13,880 nucleotides of DNA from an uncultured Ruminococcus sp. (GTDB lineage: Bacteria > Bacillota > Clostridia > Oscillospirales > CAG-272), in NCBI GenBank assembly GCA_902796505.1, contig CADBPA010000043.1, forward strand, positions 1 to 13,880, written 5' to 3'. Positions 7,129-13,880 of this stretch are shown here, in pieces. A program made the position numbers and the translations under genes. Each line of letters starts with the position of its first letter. Positions within the stretch are counted from its first letter, which is position 1. Under the pieces are notes generated by a model. It was not told where the DNA came from. It made no database searches and worked only from the letters and a program-made list of their open reading frames with translations.

Positions 7129-8565
7129 TTGAATCCATTCAATCCAACAGAATTATGCGGCCTTCCCTCCGCGGATGAGCTGCACAACGCCCTTCTGGAA
7201 GGCGAAAACTCCGACGCAAGAGAACGCATCGCGCTTCTTTTCGATCAGGATACCTTCGTCGAGACCGGGGCGTACGCGAAGCGCGGATTCTCCGATTTCT
7301 TCGCAACAGAAAACTCGAACGAACTCGAAGGCGTGATAACCGGATACGGCGCGATCGACGGAAAACTTGTTTTTGCCTTCGTGGAGGACGCTTCCCGTAT
7401 GGGCGGTATGATCGACGAGCGGCACGCCGCCAAGATCGCAAACCTCTACGCGCTTGCGCTGAAAAACGGCGCGCCGGTCATCGGCGTCTTCAACGCGAAC
7501 GGCACCGATATTTTCGCCGGAACGGCAGGACTTGCCGCCTACGGGCGCATCCTCGCCACCGTCAGCGCGGCGTCGGGCAGAATTCCGCAGATCGCGTTGA
7601 TCGCCGGCAAGTGCATCGGCCTTTCGGCGGCGATCGCTTCGCTGTTTGATTTCGCGGTCAAAGAGGACGGCGCAAGTTTCTACGTCTCCTCGCCCGATCT
7701 GATCAAAAAAGGCGAACTTTCGGATAAAATTCTCGCGTTCCACGGCGACAAAGGTCCCTCTGCCGGATTCATCCGCGCGCTGGTCTCCTTCCTTCCCTCG
7801 AACGCGAACGTCGGTACGATCGCCAATCCGCCGACCGACAAGCTCGAACGGATGCTCGGCAATGTAGACTTCGGCGGCGACGGTCAGGCGATCGTTGCCT
7901 CCATCGCGGACAACGGCATCTTCTGCAGCGTCGCTTCGGATTTCGCGCCGGAAGCCGTCACGGCGTTTACCACGATCGCCGGTGTGAAATGCGGCGTCGT
8001 CGCCTCCTCCGCTTCGGTGAACGAGGGGCGCATTACGGCAAACTCCGCACGCAAGATCTCCCGCTTTGTCAATTTCTGCGACGCGTTCTCGCTCCCGATC
8101 GTCACGCTGGTCGATTCGATGGGACTCATCATGGACGTCGATAACGAAAAGGCGTTCTTCGCCCCGGAGATCGCGCGGCTTGCCTCGGCTTACGCTTCCG
8201 CCGCCTGCCCGAAGGTCACCGTTCTGCTGGATCACGCGATCGGCGCGTCCTTCGCCCTGCTCGGATCGAAAGCCCTCGGCGCGGACATCGTTTACGCGCT
8301 GGAAACCGCCGAGATCTGCGCCCTGCCCGCTGACGCCGGCGTCGCGTTCGCATGGGATCGCTACATCACGCTGGAGAAAACCCGCGAAGAACTCGTCGAG
8401 GAATGGAAAAAGACGGTTTCTTCCGCGGCGTATGCGGCGTCCAGCGGTGAGATCGACGACGTGATCTCGACAAGCGAACTCCGCGCGCGCGTCTGCTCGG
8501 CTCTCCTGATGCTCTGCTGCAAAGGGATCGGCCCGGATGACGGACGCAGGATCCTGCCTCTTTGA
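7129..8565 (+). CDS. Acyl-CoA-type biotin-dependent carboxyltransferase (MmdA-like)
   Basis: The 478-residue protein belongs to the short clostridial class of carboxyltransferases related to methylmalonyl-CoA decarboxylase alpha and to the 12S transcarboxylase subunit. These move a carboxyl group between biotin and an acyl-CoA. Two crotonase-like halves are visible. The N-terminal half (about 30-220) has ARERIALLFDQDTFVE (30-45), GVITGYGAIDGKLV and GGMIDERHAAKI. The C-terminal half (about 250-470) has SRFVNFCDAFSLPIVTL and GSKALGADIVYA. The glycine-rich oxyanion motifs are unusual: KCIGLSAA stands where relatives have a GG-containing CAGGA-like motif, and DHAIGAS stands in the second half. 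The TTG at 7129 is the only near start in frame, because a TGA lies at 7105-7107, and the SD is separated from it by a hairpin. It is the first gene of the pump operon; oadG follows after 14 bases. The acyl-CoA substrate cannot be read from the sequence. Confidence 0.88.
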   Translation: MNPFNPTELCGLPSADELHNALLEGENSDARERIALLFDQDTFVETGAYAKRGFSDFFATENSNELEGVITGYGAIDGKLVFAFVEDASRMGGMIDERHAAKIANLYALALKNGAPVIGVFNANGTDIFAGTAGLAAYGRILATVSAASGRIPQIALIAGKCIGLSAAIASLFDFAVKEDGASFYVSSPDLIKKGELSDKILAFHGDKGPSAGFIRALVSFLPSNANVGTIANPPTDKLERMLGNVDFGGDGQAIVASIADNGIFCSVASDFAPEAVTAFTTIAGVKCGVVASSASVNEGRITANSARKISRFVNFCDAFSLPIVTLVDSMGLIMDVDNEKAFFAPEIARLASAYASAACPKVTVLLDHAIGASFALLGSKALGADIVYALETAEICALPADAGVAFAWDRYITLEKTREELVEEWKKTVSSAAYAASSGEIDDVISTSELRARVCSALLMLCCKGIGPDDGRRILPL

Positions 8566-8579
8566 TAAAGGGGGACAAA

Positions 8580-8939
8580 ATGAATACGTTACTGGAAATT
8601 ACGAAAGATCAGTATTCGAGCGTTACCATCGGCGGCGACAACTGGCTGGAAATGCTTGCTTTCGGCGCGAAGATCCTCCTGATCGGTATCGGAACGGTGT
8701 TCGCCGTCCTCGCCCTGATCTGGGGTGCGCTCACGCTGTTCAAGATCTTCTTCCACGATCTCCCCGCCAAGCGCGCGGCGCAGAAGAAGGCCGAAGAGCC
8801 GGAAGCGCCCGCCGTACAGGAAACTGTCGAAGAAACTTCGGACGATGAGCTGATCGCCGTCCTTGCCGCCGCGATCGCGGCAGCCGAGGCAGACGCCGGC
8901 GGAAAGAAATTCCGCGTTGTCTCCTTCAAGAGAAATTGA
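8580..8939 (+). CDS. oadG: Sodium pump decarboxylase gamma subunit (OadG family)
   Basis: The 119-residue membrane anchor has one transmembrane helix (about 28-57, LLIGIGTVFAVLALIWGALTL at its centre). An Ala/Glu-rich cytoplasmic linker (61-88) follows. The C-terminal element, DDELIAVLAAAIAAAEAD and then FRVVSFKR, is typical of clostridial OadG proteins. In the Oad/Mmd pumps, gamma holds the soluble carboxyltransferase and the biotin carrier against the membrane subunit beta. The ATG at 8580 is chosen because AAAGGGGGA lies just upstream; an earlier in-frame TTG at 8562 overlaps the preceding stop codon and lacks a comparable site. OadG sequences are weakly conserved, so the context with oadB and oadA supports the call strongly. 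Confidence 0.9.
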   Translation: MNTLLEITKDQYSSVTIGGDNWLEMLAFGAKILLIGIGTVFAVLALIWGALTLFKIFFHDLPAKRAAQKKAEEPEAPAVQETVEETSDDELIAVLAAAIAAAEADAGGKKFRVVSFKRN

Positions 8940-8976
8940 TCCCGAAATGCGATAAAAGAAAGGTATGGAAACCAAC

Positions 8977-9348
8977 ATGAAAAAATACAACATCACCGTT
9001 AACGGCAACACCTACGAAGTATTCGTGGAAGAAGCGGACGCGGAAGGCGTATCCGCTCCCGCAGCATTTTCCGCTCCCGCGGCGGCGCCCAAAGCCGCAG
9101 CCCCCAAGGCAGCCGCCCCCGCGAAGGCCGCCGGCGCCAATTCGGTCACCGCTCCGATGCCCGGAACCGTCCTTGATATCAAAGTCAAAGTCGGTCAGGC
9201 TGTGAAAAAGGGTGACGTCATCCTCGTTCTCGAAGCGATGAAGATGGAAAACGACATTCCCGCTCCCTGCGACGGAACCGTCGCCTCCATCAACGTTCAG
9301 AAGGGTGCGTCGGTCGCATCCGGCGATCTGCTCGCATCTCTTTCCTGA
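8977..9348 (+). CDS. Biotin carboxyl carrier protein of the decarboxylase complex
   Basis: The 123-residue carrier starts with a short beta segment (MKKYNITVNGNTYEV). An Ala/Pro/Lys-rich flexible linker with near-repeats (about 26-54) follows, then the biotinyl domain (56-123). Biotin should be attached to K89 in EAMKMEN by a biotin ligase encoded elsewhere. The linker lets the domain swing between the carboxyltransferases and OadB. I prefer the ATG at 8977, which gives the usual N-terminus for this class. The ATG at 8965 would add four residues but lies only one base from the AAAGG site. It begins 37 bases after oadG, and oadB follows after 16 bases. It is equivalent to MmdC/GcdC or the 1.3S transcarboxylase subunit. 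Confidence 0.94.
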   Translation: MKKYNITVNGNTYEVFVEEADAEGVSAPAAFSAPAAAPKAAAPKAAAPAKAAGANSVTAPMPGTVLDIKVKVGQAVKKGDVILVLEAMKMENDIPAPCDGTVASINVQKGASVASGDLLASLS

Positions 9349-9364
9349 TCCGAGGTATTCTTAA

Positions 9365-10588
9365 ATGAAAGAAGATATCCTGAACTTTCTCGGAACAACC
9401 GGCATTTCGAGGCTGATCTCGGATCACGACTGGTGGAAGTATCTGATCATGTACGCCATCGTCGGCGTTCTGGTCTACCTCGCGGTCGTGAAGAAATTCG
9501 AGCCGCTTCTGCTGCTCCCGATCGCTTTCGGTATGTTCCTTGCCAACCTTCCGGGTGCGGAGCTGATGCACCTCGAATATTTCTTCGATGATTACTACAT
9601 AGCGAAAGGCGTCGTCGACGAAGGCGCGCACGCCTCAATGTGGACGATCATTCAGGAAGTCGTCAACAACGGCGGACTTCTCGACATTCTCTATCTCGGC
9701 GTAAAACTCGGCATTTATCCCTCGCTGATCTTCCTCGGCGTCGGCGCGATGACCGACTTCTCTCCCCTGATCTCCAACCCGAAATCCCTCCTGATGGGTG
9801 CCGGCGCGCAGTTCGGCGTCTTCGCCGCCTTCTTCTTTGCCCTGATCCTCGGCTTCACGCCGATGCAGGCAGGCGCGATCGGTATCATCGGCGGTGCGGA
9901 CGGACCGACGGCGATCCTCGTCACCAAGGAGCTTGCTCCCGAACTGCTCGGCGCGATCGCGATCGCGGCGTACTCCTATATGGCCCTGATCCCGATCATC
10001 CAGCCGCCCTTTATGAAACTTCTGACCACGAAGAAAGAGCGCGCGATCAAGATGACGAATCTCCGCCCGGTCTCGAAGCTCGAAAAGGTCGTTTTCCCGA
10101 TCGTCGTTACCCTGCTGGTCGTGATGATCGTGAAGGACGCGGCGCCCCTGATCGGCTTTCTGATGCTCGGAAACCTCTTCAACGTCTCCGGCGTGACCGA
10201 CCGTCTCTCCAAGACCGCGCAGAACGAGCTTTGCAACATTGTGACGATCTTCCTCGGCGTTTCGGTCGGCGCAACGGCGAACGCCGCGAACTTCCTCACC
10301 TTCCAGACGATCAAAATCATCGTTCTCGGACTTTTCGCCTTTATGCTTTCCACCGTCGGCGGACTGCTCACCGGAAAGATCATGTGCAAGATCTCCGGCG
10401 GCAAGATCAACCCGCTGATCGGTTCGGCAGGCGTTTCGGCGGTGCCGATGGCGGCGCGCGTTGCGCAGGACGTCGGCCGTAAGGAGGATCCCTCGAACTT
10501 CCTGCTGATGCACGCCATGGGCCCGAACGTCGCCGGCGTCATCGGCTCGGCGGTCGCCGCAGGCGTATTCCTCTCTTTCCTCCGTTAA
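9365..10588 (+). CDS. oadB: Sodium ion-translocating decarboxylase beta subunit (OadB)
   Basis: The 407-residue polytopic membrane protein decarboxylates carboxybiotin and couples this to Na+ export. GIIGGADGPTAI (173-184) carries D179. INPLIGSAGVSAVPMAARV (348-366) carries N349, S358 and R365. The spacing between these residues matches D203, N373, S382 and R389, the functional residues I recall for Klebsiella OadB, so the pump core is intact. Other hydrophobic segments lie at about 27-62, 110-128, 148-163, 195-213, 243-268, 292-310 and 317-336, with a final helix at 388-405. The ATG at 9365 has GAGG (9352-9355) nine bases upstream. The Klebsiella protein is somewhat longer at the N-terminus. 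It sits between the biotin carrier and oadA and is translated separately (21 bases to oadA). Confidence 0.97.
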   Translation: MKEDILNFLGTTGISRLISDHDWWKYLIMYAIVGVLVYLAVVKKFEPLLLLPIAFGMFLANLPGAELMHLEYFFDDYYIAKGVVDEGAHASMWTIIQEVVNNGGLLDILYLGVKLGIYPSLIFLGVGAMTDFSPLISNPKSLLMGAGAQFGVFAAFFFALILGFTPMQAGAIGIIGGADGPTAILVTKELAPELLGAIAIAAYSYMALIPIIQPPFMKLLTTKKERAIKMTNLRPVSKLEKVVFPIVVTLLVVMIVKDAAPLIGFLMLGNLFNVSGVTDRLSKTAQNELCNIVTIFLGVSVGATANAANFLTFQTIKIIVLGLFAFMLSTVGGLLTGKIMCKISGGKINPLIGSAGVSAVPMAARVAQDVGRKEDPSNFLLMHAMGPNVAGVIGSAVAAGVFLSFLR

Positions 10589-10609
10589 CAACAGAAAGGA
10601 CTTGATAAC

Positions 10610-12010
10610 ATGTCAAAAATTCTGATTACAGAAACCGTACTTCGTGACGCGCACCAGTCGCTTGCGGCGACGCGTATGACCACGGAGGAGATGCTTCCGA
10701 TCCTGGAAGATATGGATAAAGTGGGATATTATTCCCTCGAAGCGTGGGGCGGCGCGACCTTCGACGCCTGCCTCCGTTTCCTGCATGAAGATCCCTGGCA
10801 GAGACTCCGTACCATCCGCGACCACGTGAAGAATACCAAACTGCAGATGCTCTTCCGCGGCCAGAACATCCTCGGCTACCGCCACTACGCCGACGACGTC
10901 GTCGAATATTTCGTCCAGAAATGCGTCGCCAACGGTATCGACATCATCCGTATCTTCGACGCGCTGAACGATCCGCGCAATCTGCAGACCGCGATCAACG
11001 CGACCTTGAAAGAGGGCGGCCACGTTCAGGCGGCGATCTCCTATACGACCTCTCCCTTCCATACCAACAACAGTTTCGCCGAATATGCAAAGCAGCTCGA
11101 ATCCATGGGCGCAAACTCGATCTGCATCAAGGATATGTCCGGGCTTCTGAAGCCCTTTGAGGCGTATCAGCTCGTCAAGACGCTGAAGGCCTCGGTCAAG
11201 ATCCCGATCCAGCTGCATACCCACTACACCGCAGGCCTCGCTTCCATGACGCTTCTGAAGGCGATCGAAGCCGGCGTGGACGGCGTGGATACCGCGATCT
11301 CGCCGCTGGCAATGGGTACTTCCCATACGCCGACCGAATCGCTCGTCGCCGCGCTGCAGGGTACGCCGTACGACACCGGGCTTTCGCTTGAAAAACTCGA
11401 CGTCGTCGCCAAGTACTTCACGAAGATCCGCGAAAAGTGGCTCGCTTCCGGCCTGATCGATCCGAAGGTGCTGAAGGTCGACGTCAACGCCCTTCGCTAT
11501 CAGGTCCCCGGCGGTATGCTCTCCAACCTGATCTCGCAGCTGAAACTTGCCGGAAAGTCCGATCTGCTCGGCGAAGTGCTGGAAGAGGTCGCAAAGGTGC
11601 GTGAGGACGCCGGCTTCCCGCCGCTGGTCACGCCTTCCTCCCAGATCGTCGGTACGCAGGCGGTCAACAACGTTCTCTTCAAGAACGAAGGAAGATACTC
11701 CCACGTCACAAAGGAATTCAAAGGCCTCATCCGCGGCGAGTACGGCAAATGCCCTGCCCCGATCGCGGAGGAATTCCGCAAAAAGATCATCGGCGACGAG
11801 CCGATCATCGACTACCGCCCGGCAGACAAGATCGCCCCGGAGATCGATTCGCTCCGCCAGCGCGTTGCCTCCTATCAGGAGCAGGAAGAGGACCTTCTCT
11901 CGCTCGCCCTCTTCGAGCAGGTCGCGATCAAATTCTTCGAGTGGAGAAAACAGCAGACCTATAAACTCGACTCCAATGCAGACGCCGCCAAAGGCGTTCA
12001 TACCATCTGA
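10610..12010 (+). CDS. oadA: Oxaloacetate decarboxylase alpha / pyruvate carboxylase subunit B-type carboxyltransferase
   Basis: The 466-residue protein has an HMGL-like TIM-barrel carboxyltransferase domain (about 4-270) and the conserved carboxylase domain (about 290-450). The metal site is visible: D13 in TVLRDAHQSL, K174 in CIKDMSG (the carboxylated lysine) and H203/H205 in QLHTHYTAGL. It transfers the carboxyl of oxaloacetate to biotin and releases pyruvate, or runs the reverse. Unlike Klebsiella OadA (about 590-600 residues) it has no C-terminal biotinyl domain, which agrees with the separate carrier gene upstream. The ATG at 10610 has AAAGGA (10595-10600) nine bases upstream. It is the last gene of the operon and is followed by two hairpins. 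Malate, oxaloacetate or pyruvate metabolism is the likely context; the physiological direction is not shown by the sequence. Confidence 0.95.
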   Translation: MSKILITETVLRDAHQSLAATRMTTEEMLPILEDMDKVGYYSLEAWGGATFDACLRFLHEDPWQRLRTIRDHVKNTKLQMLFRGQNILGYRHYADDVVEYFVQKCVANGIDIIRIFDALNDPRNLQTAINATLKEGGHVQAAISYTTSPFHTNNSFAEYAKQLESMGANSICIKDMSGLLKPFEAYQLVKTLKASVKIPIQLHTHYTAGLASMTLLKAIEAGVDGVDTAISPLAMGTSHTPTESLVAALQGTPYDTGLSLEKLDVVAKYFTKIREKWLASGLIDPKVLKVDVNALRYQVPGGMLSNLISQLKLAGKSDLLGEVLEEVAKVREDAGFPPLVTPSSQIVGTQAVNNVLFKNEGRYSHVTKEFKGLIRGEYGKCPAPIAEEFRKKIIGDEPIIDYRPADKIAPEIDSLRQRVASYQEQEEDLLSLALFEQVAIKFFEWRKQQTYKLDSNADAAKGVHTI

Positions 12011-12029
12011 TGAGAGCATAAAAAAGAAT

Positions 12030-12072
12030 GGGACCGTCCCGATCGCCGCATCCGCGCGAAAGGGACGGTCTC
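12030..12072 (+). terminator. First hairpin after oadA, weak terminator or 3' stabiliser
   Basis: GACCGTCCC (12032-12040) pairs perfectly with GGGACGGTC (12062-12070), and two more pairs extend the stem outwards. The loop is 21 bases. Only a short TCTTT follows, so termination would be weak alone. The stem starts about 20 bases after the stop codon. Confidence 0.6.
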
Positions 12073-12082
12073 TTTGATCAAA

Positions 12083-12115
12083 GGATCTGCCGGCTTCCCG
12101 GCAGATCCCCTTTTT
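12083..12115 (+). terminator. Strong rho-independent terminator of the decarboxylase operon
   Basis: An eleven-base perfect stem, GGATCTGCCGG (12083-12093) with CCGGCAGATCC (12098-12108), encloses a CTTC loop and is followed by CCTTTTT. It closes the operon and lies about 90 bases before the end of the convergent gene. Confidence 0.9.
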
Positions 12116-12176
12116 GTTATAGATCATTCCGTCATTTTGATGGATTGAATGTTTCTATTTCGTTTTGCTTTGTAGA

Positions 12177-12192
12177 AAACAGATTTCTGTTT
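12177..12192 (-). terminator. Possible terminator of the convergent repeat-protein gene
   Basis: AAACAGA (12186-12192 read on the minus strand) pairs with TCTGTTT (12177-12183) over a very short loop. TTTTCT overlaps the end of the stem. It starts about 15 bases after the stop codon. The stem is AT-rich and weak, so this is tentative. Confidence 0.3.
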
Positions 12193-12207
12193 ATCGAATG
12201 AAAGCGG

Positions 12208-13880
12208 TTAATTCTGCTGAGTTGATACCAAATTTTCGCTTCCAGAATCAAGAATCCAGTGGGAAGATGTGCTATCCCAATTAAAAGTAATAGTATGTGT
12301 ATATTCAGGGGTTGTTCCATCGTTAGAAGTATTACCTGTCCAAAGTTTAGTAATTAATTTTCCATCTTGTGTGTAGAAATTATTATATTTACCTGTTATA
12401 TCTCTATTTTTAGCAGAATTTCCACTACCAGAAGATGTAATAGATAGTTTAGCATTTTCATTACCTATAATTTGAGTACAACTTAAATCAAATAATTCAC
12501 TTTGATTTAATGTGGTTTCATCTGCAACAACATAAGTAATTGCGTTTGCAGTGGAATCGATTGTGTAGTTAATAGAACCTTGTTGGTAGTTGTTACTCCA
12601 GTTAATAGAATTAAATTCTCCATTTACGCCAAGCCAAATGGCAGATGTTTGAATATAGTCGCTCATCAAATTGTCTGTGTCCGAACTGAAAGCAAATTCG
12701 TTTCCGTTACCATTAATTTTATAATTGCAATTATTCAAAGTTACAGGAACAATCGTATTATCATTATCTTGATAACCAAGAATTAATCCTGTATGAGTAC
12801 CGGTTAATTTTCCGTACATATTGCAATTTACGAAATGGTATCCGACATCATAACCCATGCCTAATCTTGGGTTAGAACGTCCGATAAATCCGCCAATAAC
12901 ATCGCCCTTCACTTCGCCGTTGAATTCACTATTATAGAAATAACATGAAGTTTTATAATTGTATCCGGCTCCTACAAAACCGGCACCTCTGCCGTTTGAG
13001 CTTTTTACAACCTGAATTGTTGCAGATACTGTGCAATCTTTTATAACCAATCTATTTGGTGTTTCTCCTTTATAAATACCAATCAATCCACCAATGTTTG
13101 ACATACCATAATATCTTGAAGTTGAATCAACATGACAATTTTCTAAAACAATATTTCCATCAGCACAGCAAACAATGAAACCTGATTTTTCAAATTTAGA
13201 ATTTTCAAATACAGCACCTACAATATATAGATTTTTTACACTTGCATCTTTTGCATATCCTACAAAACCATCTTGTGCAACAGTCTTTCCTAAAGCAGTG
13301 GACCAAGTTCCCATTTTGTGAGCTTCAAGTTCTTCATAAGTTGCATCTAAAGATGACATATTATAAACTGTTTTATTGTTTCCGTCAATGTGTCCTTTGA
13401 ATGGATTTGTGCCAGTTCCATCATTTCCAACACCGATAGAAATCCAAACTTTACCAGCAAGGTCAATATCTTTTGTCAATTTATAGTATTTATCACAATA
13501 GTCTTCGTAAGTTTTCTCTTTATTATATCCCGCCATGATTTCAGCAAGAAGAGCAAGTTGTCTCGCAGAAGAAATTAAATATGGTTTTTCTTTAGTTCCT
13601 TCACCACCTGCAAAATCATCAGCAGCGATATCGATCCAATATCTTGCGTTTGCATTTTCTTCACTTGCCAAATCTTCTTTTTCGATGGCATTGTCCACTA
13701 CTTCATTTTGTACTTCCGTCTTTGCTTCGGAACTTAATGCTTTGGATTCTTCTCCATTGTCAAGAACGAGCTTACCGAGAGCGGAATTTACGTTTTCATT
13801 TTGTTTGTTTTCGCCTTCGGTAACTTTTTCGGTCGTTCCTTTTGATTCGTCAGCGTAGACATAAACATTTTCAGTAGAAC
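12208..13880 (-). CDS. Secreted GLUG-like beta-helix repeat protein, 5' end beyond window
   Basis: The frame is open from the right edge to TAA at 12208-12210 (about 557 residues seen). The in-frame GTG at 13698 is internal. The visible N-terminal part (about 60 residues, rich in E, K, N and S) looks like an exported linker; any signal peptide lies beyond the edge. Then KEKPYLISSARQLALLAEI and a KYYKLTKDIDL...GHIDGNNKTVYNM region give the opening typical of GLUG-repeat proteins. Repeats with GFVGYAKDASVKNLYIVG, IGGLIGIYKG, GAGFVGAGYN, GGFIGRSN and TGLILGYQ follow, each with an Asn/Cys-rich strand as in a right-handed beta-helix. The Asn/Ser/Thr-rich C-terminus has no LPXTG motif or membrane anchor. 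The gene is AT-rich (sampled rows about 28-40% GC). A surface or adhesive role is likely, but no ligand can be named. Confidence 0.8.
   Translation of the reverse strand, partial: STENVYVYADESKGTTEKVTEGENKQNENVNSALGKLVLDNGEESKALSSEAKTEVQNEVVDNAIEKEDLASEENANARYWIDIAADDFAGGEGTKEKPYLISSARQLALLAEIMAGYNKEKTYEDYCDKYYKLTKDIDLAGKVWISIGVGNDGTGTNPFKGHIDGNNKTVYNMSSLDATYEELEAHKMGTWSTALGKTVAQDGFVGYAKDASVKNLYIVGAVFENSKFEKSGFIVCCADGNIVLENCHVDSTSRYYGMSNIGGLIGIYKGETPNRLVIKDCTVSATIQVVKSSNGRGAGFVGAGYNYKTSCYFYNSEFNGEVKGDVIGGFIGRSNPRLGMGYDVGYHFVNCNMYGKLTGTHTGLILGYQDNDNTIVPVTLNNCNYKINGNGNEFAFSSDTDNLMSDYIQTSAIWLGVNGEFNSINWSNNYQQGSINYTIDSTANAITYVVADETTLNQSELFDLSCTQIIGNENAKLSITSSGSGNSAKNRDITGKYNNFYTQDGKLITKLWTGNTSNDGTTPEYTHTITFNWDSTSSHWILDSGSENLVSTQQN

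Noticed and set aside
7101..7178. Short leader ORF starting at TTG 7101
   Set aside because: Its start lies inside a stable hairpin only four bases from the SD and the 25-residue product has no recognisable feature. It is kept as an alternative in the leader finding, not as a gene.
9064..9140. Repetitive GC-rich stretch within the biotin carrier gene, considered as a DNA repeat element
   Set aside because: It encodes the normal Ala/Pro/Lys swinging linker of biotin carrier proteins.
10613..12127. 504-codon open frame on the minus strand opposite oadA
   Set aside because: The plus frame encodes a clear OadA with its metal ligands; the reverse frame has no recognisable domain and spans both terminator hairpins.

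Overview
The window looks like a piece of a chromosome, or a metagenome-assembled genome, from a GC-rich, spore-forming clostridium (Bacillota, class Clostridia). The reasons are a CwlD-type spore-cortex amidase, AGGAGG-type ribosome binding sites, TTGACA/TATAAT-type promoters and a clostridial sodium-pump decarboxylase cluster. Most of the window has GC-rich codon usage (a sampled row in oadA is about 63% GC). The last 1.7 kb is AT-rich. Order-level placement (for example Oscillospirales-like) is only a guess.

Layout. (1) 1-1853, minus: an EF-G paralogue running off the left edge, with its own promoter. (2) 4856 down to 2081, minus: an apparent three-gene operon of a small five-helix membrane protein, cwlD (spore-cortex amidase) and radA (branch-migration/DNA repair ATPase). 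A hairpin just upstream of cwlD covers its ribosome binding site. (3) 5002-6903, plus: a XerC/XerD-type tyrosine recombinase, then an XRE-family helix-turn-helix regulator with a helical C-terminal part, closed by a strong terminator. (4) 7129-12010, plus: a five-gene operon encoding an acyl-CoA-type carboxyltransferase, OadG, a biotin carrier protein, OadB and an OadA-type carboxyltransferase. It has a clear promoter, a structured leader and tandem terminator hairpins. (5) 13880 down to 12208, minus: an AT-rich, probably secreted GLUG-like beta-helix repeat protein running off the right edge.

How the pump operon should work: biotin on the carrier shuttles CO2 between soluble carboxyltransferases and the membrane subunit OadB, where decarboxylation drives Na+ export. 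OadG anchors the complex. This operon carries two different carboxyltransferases, one of the oxaloacetate/pyruvate type and one of the acyl-CoA type, and no biotin carboxylase. It could therefore act as a Na+ pump with two inputs, as a transcarboxylase, or as both.

The most important observation is a technical one. Inside the recombinase gene, positions 5907-5945 are identical to the Illumina P5 flow-cell oligonucleotide including its ten-T linker, as I know that sequence. It overwrites about seven codons, among them the conserved LGH catalytic-loop motif. The apparent active-site change is an assembly artefact, not biology. The best biological leads are the SD-hairpin-TTG leader of the carboxyltransferase, the divergent carboxyltransferase itself, and the hairpin masking the cwlD ribosome binding site.
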